Assembly: GCA_016294035.1 (NCBI GenBank)
Contig: JAEDCT010000005.1
Location: 62,001-126,000 of the forward strand
Length of the DNA: 64,000 nucleotides
Reading direction: 5' to 3'
Origin: Treponema sp.
GTDB lineage: Bacteria; Spirochaetota; Spirochaetia; Treponematales; Treponemataceae
Below are positions 51,264 through 59,719 of this stretch, in pieces (position 1 is the stretch's first letter; each line of letters starts with the position of its first letter). Below the pieces are notes generated by a model, which ran no database searches, was not told where the DNA came from, and saw nothing but the letters and a program-made list of their open reading frames with translations. The translations under genes were made by a program, and so were the position numbers.

Positions 51264-51275
51264 AGGTCTACATTT

Positions 51276-51362
51276 GCCGGGATGGTGGAATAGGTAGACA
51301 CAAGGGACTTAAAATCCCTCGACACTTAACCTGTCGTGCCGGTTCGATTCCGGTTCCCGGCA
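51276..51362 (+). tRNA. tRNA-Leu (anticodon TAA)
   Basis: 87 nt with the long variable arm of class II tRNAs. Acceptor GCCGGGA pairs with TCCCGGC, discriminator A. The anticodon stem AGGGA/TCCCT holds loop CTTAAAA (anticodon TAA). The T arm has GGTTCGATTCC. CCA is not encoded. Confidence 0.96.
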
Positions 51363-51368
51363 GTGTAG

Positions 51369-51396
51369 GCAGTGTCTTATGATACTGCTTTTTTTT
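51369..51396 (+). terminator. Terminator after tRNA-Leu
   Basis: GCAGTGTC (51369-51376) pairs with GATACTGC (51381-51388) with one G-U, then eight T. Confidence 0.85.
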
Positions 51397-51459
51397 TATC
51401 GAAAATATCCATGATTCTCTACATATATTTAGGGAATTTATAATTAGAGAAAGTTTATA

Positions 51460-52089
51460 ATGAATGCAATTTTGGACATAATTTCATCATATATACCTTA
51501 TTGGCCTCTAGCTGTATTTTGTGCGCTTATGCTTGCAGGGATTAATCTGCCCATTTCTGAAGATGTGCTGATTGTTTTGTCTGCGGGAATCTGTCAGCAG
51601 GAACGAAGTCTTGTATTGCCGACTTTAATTGCCATTTATTCCGGAACAGTGTTGAGTGATTGTGTTTCATATGGCATTGGCTATGCAGTTTCCAGGGGAT
51701 TCTTGAATTTTGTTTTTTTCAAAAAAACTTCTGTAAGACTCAAGATAAAGGTTTTTACACATAGGCTTGAAAAGCATGGTTTTTTCACATTCATAACTTT
51801 CAGGCTTATTCCATTTGGCTTAAGAAATATTCTTTTTATAACGTCAGGTTTTGTTAAGCTTAAATTCTTAAATTTTATTTTGTTTGATTCTATTGCTGCT
51901 TTTATCAGCAACATGACATTGTTCTGGCTTGTTTTCCTTATTGGATCATCAGGAAGCTTGATTGGAAAGATTATTGGCTGTGTTGTTCTGTTTATTGTTG
52001 TGGTGTTTATATTTCGAAGTATCCGAAAGTTTAAGAAGGAATTGAAGGAAGTTACTGATGAGGAAAAGTCTGGTAACATGAATGGCTGA
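51460..52089 (+). CDS. DedA-family membrane protein
   Basis: 209 residues, several membrane helices, with the DedA/SNARE-associated core: NLPISEDVLIVLSAG, YSGTVLSDCVSYGIGY, and FITFRLIPFGLRNILFITSGF. DedA proteins are linked to undecaprenyl phosphate or phospholipid flipping in other bacteria. Convergent with the CDP-alcohol phosphotransferase gene across a terminator. Confidence 0.9.
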   Translation: MNAILDIISSYIPYWPLAVFCALMLAGINLPISEDVLIVLSAGICQQERSLVLPTLIAIYSGTVLSDCVSYGIGYAVSRGFLNFVFFKKTSVRLKIKVFTHRLEKHGFFTFITFRLIPFGLRNILFITSGFVKLKFLNFILFDSIAAFISNMTLFWLVFLIGSSGSLIGKIIGCVVLFIVVVFIFRSIRKFKKELKEVTDEEKSGNMNG

Positions 52090-52094
52090 CAGAC

Positions 52095-52132
52095 AAAAAA
52101 AATGCTCCTGTGATTGCAGGAGCATTTTTTTT
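52095..52132. terminator. Bidirectional terminator
   Basis: AATGCTCCTG and CAGGAGCATT arms with A-run to the left and T-run to the right, between convergent genes. Confidence 0.93.
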
Positions 52133-52151
52133 GTTGTTTACATACTGTATG

Positions 52152-53225
52152 CTATGCTTTTTGTTTTCTTTCGTCAGCTTTCTGCCAGGACTTAAGCCTG
52201 ATAAATACCAGGTCAATGATGTGAATTGCAATCATAATGCAGATGTATGCAAACAGCCCTATGAATTTTTCATTGTAATATTTTGGCCAGAAACTTCCAA
52301 CAAGAATAAAAATTGGCATGAGTAATTCAGGCCAGTCATCCTTCGTCTTGAGGGTAATTGCCTTGAGTAATGAAACATTGTAGTTGATGTTGCATAGTCC
52401 AATGATAATTACTTTGAATGGAAGAGGGAAGTTTGAGAAGCAGAGCATTATGCTTGTGAGGAACATGAGTGCAATGTTCAGGTAATATTTGAATGAAGCT
52501 CCGTTTGTTCTCATGAGTGTCTGAATTGTGTTTACGACGGCACAAATTGAAATCACGAAGAAGAAAATGTTTAATGGTGTGATTTCAGCAAACGAAGTAA
52601 GGTATTTTACGTCAGGCTGGAAAACTGGAGTTGAAAGGAAAAACCTTACAGGTTCCGCACCTGAAGCAGTAATCAGTGCTGTAAGGCACAGAATTGATTC
52701 CGTTGAGCTGAATTTAGTGAAGAACATTCTGCCGTTCTTGTAGCGCTCCCAGAAAACTGCATTTTGGGTGAGATATGCGATTGTGAGCAGGGATCCAACA
52801 TAGAAAGGCTGATCTATGTTGTAGATAATCATGAGTCCGCCAATGAGATACAGTGGTAAGCATGAATCCAGAATGTGGTCAAGGAATTCTCCAATTGGAG
52901 AGCACATTTTTGTCTTTCTTGCCTGTTCTCCGTCGCAGTAATCAAGAACAACGTAGGTAAGAATAAAAATCGGAATTGCCCACCAGAATCTGTATGTGTT
53001 GAAATAGTAGGACTGAAGAATAATCAAAAAACCAGTGAGAGAACACAATCCGGATAGAAATGAAATTGTGTTCGGAGTGATTCTCCTTGGCATGATTTTC
53101 ATGAGTGGATTCACAAGGAATTTGTACATGAATCCGCAGGTGTAAGAAATATCTTCAAATGAATATGAGTATTTTTTTCCAGCAGAGTTAATAACTTCTG
53201 TTTCGTGTTGTTTTGTAATTTCCAT
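52152..53225 (-). CDS. CDP-alcohol phosphatidyltransferase, eukaryote-like aminoalcohol phosphotransferase type
   Basis: Membrane enzyme that moves a phospho-alcohol from CDP-alcohol to a lipid. The full signature DxxDGxxARxxxxxxxxGxxxDxxxD is present starting at DYCDGEQARK (about residue 93). At 357 residues with about ten helices and the opening NPLMKIMPRRITPNTISFLSG it resembles choline/ethanolamine phosphotransferases, which treponemes are known to use for phosphatidylcholine. Substrate is an inference. A TATAAT at 53245-53240 gives a short leader. Confidence 0.85.
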   Translation of the reverse strand: MEITKQHETEVINSAGKKYSYSFEDISYTCGFMYKFLVNPLMKIMPRRITPNTISFLSGLCSLTGFLIILQSYYFNTYRFWWAIPIFILTYVVLDYCDGEQARKTKMCSPIGEFLDHILDSCLPLYLIGGLMIIYNIDQPFYVGSLLTIAYLTQNAVFWERYKNGRMFFTKFSSTESILCLTALITASGAEPVRFFLSTPVFQPDVKYLTSFAEITPLNIFFFVISICAVVNTIQTLMRTNGASFKYYLNIALMFLTSIMLCFSNFPLPFKVIIIGLCNINYNVSLLKAITLKTKDDWPELLMPIFILVGSFWPKYYNEKFIGLFAYICIMIAIHIIDLVFIRLKSWQKADERKQKA

Positions 53226-53306
53226 AGGTTAGTTCTTGTATTATATCACATTATTAAATAGAATGTCGAGAAATAATATTTAATCAGTTTTTTTCAGGTT
53301 TGTCTT

Positions 53307-54194
53307 ATGTTTTCTGATACTCATTTTCATTTTCATTATCTTTTTGAAAAGCATGGAGCTGAATTTAGCCGGGATATTCTGATGCAGATGGTTAGGGACG
53401 GAGTTTTTTTTGGCCTTGATATTGGAACTGATTGTTCTGATTTGCCTCAGAGGGCTGCTTGCATTGAAAAGTCCCTGGATGCTATTGATGATGCCGATGC
53501 AAGAAACAGGGCATTGAAATTCATGCATTTTTCTGCAGGTATCTGGCCTGATCCTGAATCAATCAGAAATCGGTTTGAGTGCATGAAGACTCTTGAAAAC
53601 TGTGTGAATGAGTTCAGAAACCACAAGCTTTTTGGTTCACATTTTTGTGCAATAGGTGAGGGTGGAATTGATCACCATTGGAATCCATGTGGTGCTGATG
53701 GAAGATCCGGCTCTGATTTTGACAGTGCAATGTTCGATGCAGAGAAGGAATTGTTTGAGCTTCAGTTGAACTTTGCCCGCAGCTTAAATCTTCCCTTCAT
53801 AGTCCATTCCCGTGATGGGTTTTCTGATACTTTGGATTCAATAAAGAATGTCGGGTATAACAAGGGAATTATTCATTGCTATTCATATGGAATTAACGAG
53901 GCGAGAATTTTTCTTGATCTTGGCTGGCATATTAGTTTTTCTGGAAGCGTTACATATACGAAAAAAAACAGGATGGAAGAAATGAGGGAACTTATAAACT
54001 TTATTCCATCTGATCGTATTTTGCTTGAAACTGATTCACCATATCTTTCGCCTGTTCCATTACGGGGAACGGAAAATAATCCGGTAAATGTGAGACATAC
54101 TTATTCCTTTGTGGCACAGTTGCGTGGAATTCCTGTTGAGGATTTGTCTGGGCTTGTTGATGAAAATTCAAGAAGTTTGTTTGCTTTAAAATAG
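53307..54194 (+). CDS. TatD-family metal-dependent hydrolase/DNase
   Basis: 295 residues. SDTHFHFHY (metal His pair), IGEGGIDHHWNP (Glu), FIVHSRDGFSDT, IIHCYSYG, and LLETDSPYLSP (Asp) are the TatD metal ligands in order. An insertion with Cys/Asp-rich ISDNCSDLPQRAACIEK-like segment near residue 45 makes it longer than E. coli TatD. Probably a 3'-5' DNase/RNase or D-aminoacyl-type hydrolase; the exact role is unknown. Confidence 0.87.
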   Translation: MFSDTHFHFHYLFEKHGAEFSRDILMQMVRDGVFFGLDIGTDCSDLPQRAACIEKSLDAIDDADARNRALKFMHFSAGIWPDPESIRNRFECMKTLENCVNEFRNHKLFGSHFCAIGEGGIDHHWNPCGADGRSGSDFDSAMFDAEKELFELQLNFARSLNLPFIVHSRDGFSDTLDSIKNVGYNKGIIHCYSYGINEARIFLDLGWHISFSGSVTYTKKNRMEEMRELINFIPSDRILLETDSPYLSPVPLRGTENNPVNVRHTYSFVAQLRGIPVEDLSGLVDENSRSLFALK

Positions 54195-54196
54195 AA

Positions 54197-54240
54197 AAAG
54201 GTTCAGCTGAAAGTTATTTGCTTCCAGCCGAACCTTCTTT
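54197..54240. terminator. Bidirectional terminator between tatD and gltX
   Basis: AAGGTTC/GAACCTT and GCTG/CAGC stacked arms. T-run on the minus side is better, so it mainly serves gltX, whose stop is 60 nt away. Confidence 0.75.
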
Positions 54241-54302
54241 AGTTACTTCCCTTTGCTTAGTTGTGTTTGCATTCAGGTAGTCAAATTATAACTGTCTATG
54301 CA

Positions 54303-55877
54303 TTAAAAGGTTGCAAGTGTCTTTTCAACTCGGGCAACAGCCTTTTCCTTTCCAAGAATCCAGATGGATCCAATAAGAGGTGGAGAAACACGGCTTCCTG
54401 TTACAGCCATTCGAACCGGCATCATGAAGTCACCGAGCTTGATTCCAAGTTCTTCTGCGTACTTCTTTGCAAGTTCCTCTGCTTCTTCGTGTGATTTTCC
54501 GAAGATTTCAGCAACAAAAGTTTTTGCTTTTTCCAGCACTTCCTTTGTTTTTGCTTCGTCAAGTTTTTTCGGAATGATATCCGTCTTTGGTGGAACAGCT
54601 GGTTCTGTGAAGAGGAAATGAACCATTTCTGCTGAATCAGTAAGGAAATGAAGTCTTTCCTTGATAAGTGGCATGAGGGCAAGAAGCTGTCTCTTTACTT
54701 CTGCACTGTCCATTCCCATTGATGTGTCTGTGCATACTGGCTCACCGTCTGGTCCCATTGCAACGCCTGAGTATTCTGGTCCTACCTTTGGCTTTGGCTG
54801 AGGGTTGTCCGGGTTGATTTCAAGTGTTGCATCTCCAGTTCCTGTGATGAATGGGAGGGTCCACTGATACAGCTGTTCATCAGTGAGTGCGCGAATATAC
54901 TGACCGTTGTACCATTCAAGTTTCTTGTAGTCAAATACTGCAGGTGCTTTGTTCAGGTGTTCAAGCTTGAAGAGTTTTCCGAGTTCCTCAAGGGTATACA
55001 TGTCACGGCCATCTTCGTATGAACATCCCAGAAGAGCCACATAGTTTACGATAGCCTGTGGAAGATATCCGCGGGCACGGAATTCGTTGAGGGATGTGGA
55101 TCCATGGCGCTTTGACAGTTTTTTTCCGTCTGATCCATTTACCATTGGAAGATGGCAGAATTCAGGATGCTCCCAACCGAAGGAGCGATACATCTGAACG
55201 TGAAGGGGAGTAGATGGAATCCATTCCTGTGCGCGCATAACATGAGAAATTTTCATAAGGTGGTCGTCAACAATGTTTGCAAGGTGATATGTTGGAAATC
55301 CGTCTGACTTCAAGAGAACAGGATCAGGAGAAATATCTTCATTTTTCCAGACAATGTCACCAAGAAGATGGTCTGCAAATTTTGTTTCTCCTTCAAGAGG
55401 AACCTTTAGACGAATTACGTATGGTTTTCCTGCATCAAGATTTGCCTTAACTTCTTCTGCAGTCAAATGGCGGCAATTTCTGTCGTATCCAGGTGGCATC
55501 TTGTTTTCAGTCTGAATCTTGCGAATGCGTTCAAGACGTTCTGAGTCGCAGAAACAATAGTATGCTTCTCCATTTTCAATAAGCTGCATTGCATATTTTT
55601 TGTAAAGCTCGAACCTTTCGCTCTGTACGTAAGGACCATATTCTCCGCCCTTTGATCCGCCTTCATCCCAATCAATGCCAAGCCAGGCCATTGTATCGTA
55701 AAGGTTTTGTACATATTTTTCATCGTAGCGGGTGCGGTCTGTGTCTTCAAGGCGAAGAATGAATTTTCCGCCCCTTGATCTTGCATACAGGTAGTTGAAC
55801 AAAGCAGTTCGAACACCACCAATATGCTGCATCCCTGTCGGACTCGGCGCATAGCGAACCCTAACTTCATCAGACAT
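54303..55877 (-). CDS. gltX: Glutamyl-tRNA synthetase
   Basis: Class I synthetase charging tRNA-Glu. The HIGH motif is in SPTGMQHIGGVRTALFNYLYA (near residue 11), and KMSKS is in DGKKLSKRHGS. Zinc-like Cys pairs (CFCDSERL) are present. 524 residues is normal for bacteria. AGGAG ribosome site 7 nt upstream of ATG 55877. Its leader is repeated in tandem (55847-56562), and a stem can form around the start codon. Confidence 0.96.
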   Translation of the reverse strand: MSDEVRVRYAPSPTGMQHIGGVRTALFNYLYARSRGGKFILRLEDTDRTRYDEKYVQNLYDTMAWLGIDWDEGGSKGGEYGPYVQSERFELYKKYAMQLIENGEAYYCFCDSERLERIRKIQTENKMPPGYDRNCRHLTAEEVKANLDAGKPYVIRLKVPLEGETKFADHLLGDIVWKNEDISPDPVLLKSDGFPTYHLANIVDDHLMKISHVMRAQEWIPSTPLHVQMYRSFGWEHPEFCHLPMVNGSDGKKLSKRHGSTSLNEFRARGYLPQAIVNYVALLGCSYEDGRDMYTLEELGKLFKLEHLNKAPAVFDYKKLEWYNGQYIRALTDEQLYQWTLPFITGTGDATLEINPDNPQPKPKVGPEYSGVAMGPDGEPVCTDTSMGMDSAEVKRQLLALMPLIKERLHFLTDSAEMVHFLFTEPAVPPKTDIIPKKLDEAKTKEVLEKAKTFVAEIFGKSHEEAEELAKKYAEELGIKLGDFMMPVRMAVTGSRVSPPLIGSIWILGKEKAVARVEKTLATF

Positions 55878-55927
55878 AAGGTAACTCCTAAAATAATAAA
55901 TTTAAAAAAAAGCGACGAGTCCGACAG
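55835..55927 (-). promoter_or_regulatory. Predicted mRNA stem enclosing the gltX ribosome site and start codon
   Basis: Leader segment 55927-55912 (CTGTCGGACTCGTCGC in the mRNA) is complementary to gltX codons 10-15 (55850-55835) over 12 continuous base pairs plus 3 more after one mismatch. The 61-nt loop holds AGGAG, the ATG and about nine codons. Upstream leader copies carry only the leader arm, so extra arms could compete for pairing. A regulatory role is inferred. Confidence 0.5.
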
Positions 55928-56562
55928 CAGTCTGAGAAAAGCTGCATGGAGGCAGCGTCACTAGTTTTTACAAATAAACTGGTCAGTTTATGCGAAGCAG
56001 AAACTGATTGCTTTAGGAGGCAGGATGCCGGATAAAGCAAGCGCATAGCGAACCCTAACTTCATCAGACATAAGGTAACTCCTAAAATAATAAATTTAAA
56101 AAAAAGCGACGAGTCCGACAGCAGTCTGAGAAAAGCTGCATGGAGGCAGCGTCACTAGTTTTTACAAATAAACTGGTCAGTTTATGCGAAGCAGAAACTG
56201 ATTGCTTTAGGAGGCAGGATGCCGGATAAAGCAAGCGCATAGCGAACCCTAACTTCATCAGACATAAGGTAACTCCTAAAATAATAAATTTAAAAAAAAG
56301 CGACGAGTCCGACAGCAGTCTGAGAAAAGCTGCATGGAGGCAGCGTCACTAGTTTTTACAAATAAACTGGTCAGTTTATGCGAAGCAGAAACTGATTGCT
56401 TTAGGAGGCAGGATGCCGGATAAAGCAAGCGCATAGCGAACCCTAACTTCATCAGACATAAGGTAACTCCTAAAATAATAAATTTAAAAAAAAGCGACGA
56501 GTCCGACAGCAGTCTGAGAAAAGCTGCATGGAGGCAGCGTCACTAGTTTTTACAAATAAACA
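55847..56562. repeat. 194-bp direct tandem repeat, 3.7 copies, covering the gltX leader
   Basis: Units start at 55847, 56041, 56235 and 56429 (last one partial, 134 bp) and look identical. Each includes the first 31 nt of gltX (from the start codon), the AGGAG site and about 160 bp of leader. Copies 2-4 give mini-ORFs on the minus strand (55988-56071, 56182-56265, 56376-56459), each of 27 codons with the first ten residues of GltX and its ribosome site. This accounts for the whole gene-free stretch from 55878 to 56562. Confidence 0.95.
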
Positions 56563-56571
56563 GATTGTGCA

Positions 56572-56612
56572 AAATAAAAAAGTGAGTCCATATTTGTGTA
56601 TAAACTCACTTT
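56572..56612 (-). terminator. Terminator of pgi
   Basis: Minus strand AAGTGAGT (56611-56604) and ACTCACTT (56587-56580) arms, then a T-rich tail. It isolates gltX from pgi. Confidence 0.85.
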
Positions 56613-56634
56613 TATTGCAAACTGCATTTACAAA

Positions 56635-58224
56635 TTAGAGACCGAAAATCTTTGCGTAAGCTTCCAGCGCTCCGTCGTATTTCTTTGCAAGAACAGTCTT
56701 TGCAAGTACCTTACCAAGCTGTACACCTTCCTGGTCAAAGCTGTTGATGTTCCACAAGAATCCCTGGAACATCACTTTATTTTCGAAGTGTGCCAGGAGG
56801 GCACCGATTGTTTTTGGTTCTACCTTGTTTGCGTAGATGAGGCTTGAAGGGCGTTCACCTGCGAAGAACTTATTAGGATTTTCGTTGTCTTTTCCGCATG
56901 CAAAAGCGATGATCTGTGCAGTTACGTTAGCGCAGAGCTTTTTCTGGCTTGTGCTGTCTTCAATCACAACATCCTTTCCAGTCTGGTTTTCCTTGAATGC
57001 GATGAACTGGAGAGGAACAATGTCTGTTCCCTGGTGGAGCAGCTGATAGAACGAGTGTTGTCCGTTTGTTCCCGGTTCACCAAAAATAACCGGGCCTGTA
57101 ACGTAGCTGATCTTTTCACCGAAGCGGTTCACTGACTTGCCGTTTGATTCCATGTCCAGCTGCTGGAGGTGTGCAGGGAATCTTGAGAGAGCCTGTGAAT
57201 ATGGAAGAACTGCTGTTGAAGGATATCCCTGAACGTTTCTTTCGTATACACCAATGAGTGCGTCCAGAAGTGAAGAGTTCTTGAGAATGTCTTTTTCTGT
57301 TGCGTTCTTGTCCTGCTCTGCAGCACCATCAAGGAAGTCTGCAAATGCCTTTGGACCGAATGCCAGTGAAAGAATTGCTCCACCTACACCAGAAGAAGAA
57401 GAGTAGCGTCCGCCAATGTAGTCATCCATGAAGAATGCAGCAAGGTAGTCAGGACTCTTTGCAAGTGGTGATGTTTCAGAAGTAACTGCGATCATGTGCT
57501 TTGACGGGTTGCATCCAGCCTTTGTGATGAAGTCCTTTACGAAAGATTCGTTTGTGAGAGTTTCAAGAGTTGTTCCAGATTTTGAAACAAGAATGAAGAT
57601 TGTCTTTGAGATGTCGATTGAAGAGCAGACTGCAGCTGCATCATCAGGGTCAACATTAGAGATGAACCTAGCTTCCATCTTGAAAGTGCCAGTTGTCTTT
57701 GCCCAGTTTTCAAGAGCAAGATAGATTGCGCGTGGACCAAGGTCTGAACCACCGATACCGATCTGGCATACAGTTGTGAACTTTTCGCCCTTTTCGTTTA
57801 CGATTTCGCCGTTGTGCACCTTGGCAGCAAAATCAGCCATTTTCTTCTGTTCATTGATGTAAAATTCACGCTTGTTTACTCCATCAGCCATAACATCTTT
57901 TCCAAGCTGACCGCGAAGAAGCTGGTGCAATACCATGCGGTTTTCTCCAGTGTTGATTACATCACCGTTATATAGTGCCTCAAATTTTTCAAGAAGCTGG
58001 CTTTCTGATGCAAGTTCCTTGAGTACGGAAAGTACCTGTGAGTTTACCTGTTTTGCAGCATAGTTGTATGTAAGTCCAGCACCCATTGGAATTGAATATT
58101 CTGCAACACGCTTTGCACCTTCAGCTCCTGACAATTCTTTTGCAACAGAAACTGATCCCTTCAATGACTGAAGCTTTTTGAATGATTCAAGTTTGTCCAA
58201 GTTATTCCATGAAATATTTGACAT
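56635..58224 (-). CDS. pgi: Glucose-6-phosphate isomerase
   Basis: Interconverts glucose-6-P and fructose-6-P. 529 residues with GIGGSDLGPRAIYLAL, VSKSGTTLETLTNE, GGRYSSSSGVGGAILSLAFG, and the late WNINSFDQEGVQLGK signature. GAGGG ribosome site upstream. Divergent from manA, the next enzyme on fructose-6-P. Confidence 0.97.
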   Translation of the reverse strand: MSNISWNNLDKLESFKKLQSLKGSVSVAKELSGAEGAKRVAEYSIPMGAGLTYNYAAKQVNSQVLSVLKELASESQLLEKFEALYNGDVINTGENRMVLHQLLRGQLGKDVMADGVNKREFYINEQKKMADFAAKVHNGEIVNEKGEKFTTVCQIGIGGSDLGPRAIYLALENWAKTTGTFKMEARFISNVDPDDAAAVCSSIDISKTIFILVSKSGTTLETLTNESFVKDFITKAGCNPSKHMIAVTSETSPLAKSPDYLAAFFMDDYIGGRYSSSSGVGGAILSLAFGPKAFADFLDGAAEQDKNATEKDILKNSSLLDALIGVYERNVQGYPSTAVLPYSQALSRFPAHLQQLDMESNGKSVNRFGEKISYVTGPVIFGEPGTNGQHSFYQLLHQGTDIVPLQFIAFKENQTGKDVVIEDSTSQKKLCANVTAQIIAFACGKDNENPNKFFAGERPSSLIYANKVEPKTIGALLAHFENKVMFQGFLWNINSFDQEGVQLGKVLAKTVLAKKYDGALEAYAKIFGL

Positions 58225-58257
58225 GATATCCCTCGTTTTTTTTGGAAATTTTCGAAA

Positions 58258-58286
58258 ATTATATCAAATAGAAGAAATCTTTACAA
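58258..58286 (-). promoter_or_regulatory. Promoter of pgi
   Basis: Minus strand TTGTAA (58286-58281), 17-bp spacer, TATAAT (58263-58258). The -35 overlaps the first two bases of the heptamer repeat tract, which lies just upstream like an AT-rich UP element. Confidence 0.75.
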
Positions 58287-58382
58287 TTCATAATTTCTAA
58301 TTCATAATTCATAATTCATAATTCATAATTTCTAATTCATAATTCATAATTCATAATTCATAATTCATAATTCATAATTCAT
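58285..58382. repeat. AATTCAT heptamer microsatellite, 14 units
   Basis: Fourteen 7-bp units in perfect register; units 2 and 7 are AATTTCT. The tract fills the space between the pgi and manA promoters. The same heptamer forms the palindrome at 13430. Confidence 0.95.
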
Positions 58383-58407
58383 AATTCCTTATTTTCTCTT
58401 GCTGTGT

Positions 58408-58413
58408 TATAAT
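58408..58413 (+). promoter_or_regulatory. -10 element of manA (near-leaderless geometry)
   Basis: TATAAT, 7 nt before ATG 58421, no Shine-Dalgarno sequence. The -35 region at 17 bp (58385-58390) is poor and abuts the heptamer tract. Confidence 0.6.
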
Positions 58414-58420
58414 AAATTCC

Positions 58421-59155
58421 ATGCTTAAACTTTCACCGATTCACTGCGAAAAAATCTGGGGCTACGAAGACTGGATTGCCTCTACTCATAAGGATGGTCT
58501 TCAGAAAGACTTCTATGAATTCTGCGGAGGAGAATTTCCACTTCTTGTAAAGATTATTCAGGCCAACGATTTTCTTTCAGTACAGGTTCATCCGGATGAT
58601 GAAAGTGCATCGCGTCTTGAGAAAGCTGGTGCAAAGGGAAAGACAGAATGCTGGTATGTTCTTGAGGCTGATGAAAATGCAAAAATTGTCTATGGCTTGA
58701 ATGAAGTTTCATCTGTTGAGGATTTGAGAAAGTCAATTGAAAACGGCACATTTGGTCATAAGCTTAATTATGTTAGGGTTAAGGCAGGTGATTTCTTTTT
58801 CATTCCTGCAGGAACCATTCATGCAATAGGAAGTGGACTCAAGATTCTGGAAATACAGCAGTCCAGCAACATAACTTACAGGATCTTTGACTGGAATCGC
58901 GGCAGAAAACTGGATGTTGAAAAGGCTCTTCAGGTTTCATCCTTCCATCACTGTTCCAGCCAGGGCATTGTCGACGGGAAATTTGAATGTGAGTTCTTCG
59001 GATTTTCAATCGAATCCCTTGAATTTGACAAGAATCTTTCATTTGATACTGTTACTCTTGTGTTTGATTTCAGAAGCCAGGAAATGTATTGCGCCAGGGC
59101 AGGTGAATCAGTGCTTCTTGAGCCTGGCAGATATATGTTCATCAGGGCCAGATAG
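58421..59155 (+). CDS. manA: Mannose-6-phosphate isomerase, class I, short form
   Basis: Interconverts mannose-6-P and fructose-6-P. Zinc ligands: VHPDD (Gln/His), KTECWYVLE (Glu) and PAGTIHAIGSG (His). 244 residues, shorter than the E. coli enzyme because the helical insertion is missing, as in many spirochaetes and firmicutes. Confidence 0.93.
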   Translation: MLKLSPIHCEKIWGYEDWIASTHKDGLQKDFYEFCGGEFPLLVKIIQANDFLSVQVHPDDESASRLEKAGAKGKTECWYVLEADENAKIVYGLNEVSSVEDLRKSIENGTFGHKLNYVRVKAGDFFFIPAGTIHAIGSGLKILEIQQSSNITYRIFDWNRGRKLDVEKALQVSSFHHCSSQGIVDGKFECEFFGFSIESLEFDKNLSFDTVTLVFDFRSQEMYCARAGESVLLEPGRYMFIRAR

Positions 59156-59171
59156 TTTTTTTTCATAATCG

Positions 59172-59199
59172 TTGACAGTTTTGTATATTTATACATAAT
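59172..59199 (+). promoter_or_regulatory. argR promoter with overlapping palindrome
   Basis: TTGACA (59172-59177), 16-bp spacer, CATAAT (59194-59199), 8 nt before ATG 59208. Between them lies TGTATATTTATACA (59182-59195), a perfect 6-2-6 palindrome that may be an ARG box for autorepression. Confidence 0.7.
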
Positions 59200-59207
59200 T
59201 TTAAATC

Positions 59208-59678
59208 ATGAAAGACCGATATCTTCGTTTGAAAACCATAAAAAATCTTATAAAAAGCAATAAAATTGAAAGCCAGGACGTGCTGCTTGATTATCTTCTC
59301 AAGGAAGGCTTTGAGGTTACCCAGGCAACTCTTTCCAGGGATCTTAAACTCATGAAGGTTGGAAAGGTAAGTGACGGTAATAACGGATATGTATATACAA
59401 TTCCTGATGATGAGATTGTCAAGGAAAGTGATCAGGTCTATGCCCAGGATTTCATGCGCGGGTACATCAGCATTGATTTCAGCAGGAATATCTGTGTCAT
59501 AAAAACTTTGGGTGGTTATGCCCATAGCGTGACCAATGCCCTGGATTCAATGAATCTGGAAGAAATTCTTGGAACTATTGCAGGTGAAAACTGTATTTTT
59601 GTCTGTCTTCGTGAGAATGTTACCCCACAGGCTTTCATGACTCGCCTTAAGGAAAAAATTCCTGGACTTGAAGGTTAA
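59208..59678 (+). CDS. argR: ArgR, arginine repressor
   Basis: 156 residues: N-terminal winged helix (LIKSNKIESQDVLLDYLLKEGFEVTQATLSRDLKLMKVGKV) with the SR recognition motif; C-terminal hexamer/arginine domain ending with NILGTIAGENCIFVC-like GTIAGEN and the TP motif. No arginine genes lie nearby. Likely self-regulated. Confidence 0.93.
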   Translation: MKDRYLRLKTIKNLIKSNKIESQDVLLDYLLKEGFEVTQATLSRDLKLMKVGKVSDGNNGYVYTIPDDEIVKESDQVYAQDFMRGYISIDFSRNICVIKTLGGYAHSVTNALDSMNLEEILGTIAGENCIFVCLRENVTPQAFMTRLKEKIPGLEG

Positions 59679-59719
59679 TTTCCGGCTGTTACCGGCTTGT
59701 GTTTCTCAAGATTTTTCCA

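Noticed and set aside
55847..56562. CRISPR array or rRNA-like repeat
   Set aside because: Repeat units are 194 bp and contiguous, with no unique spacers; they copy the gltX leader.
55878..56562. T-box riboswitch upstream of gltX
   Set aside because: No T-box core sequence or specifier loop could be seen, and the repeated structure is explained by duplication.
58285..58382. CRISPR-like short repeats
   Set aside because: Direct 7-bp units with no spacers; a microsatellite.
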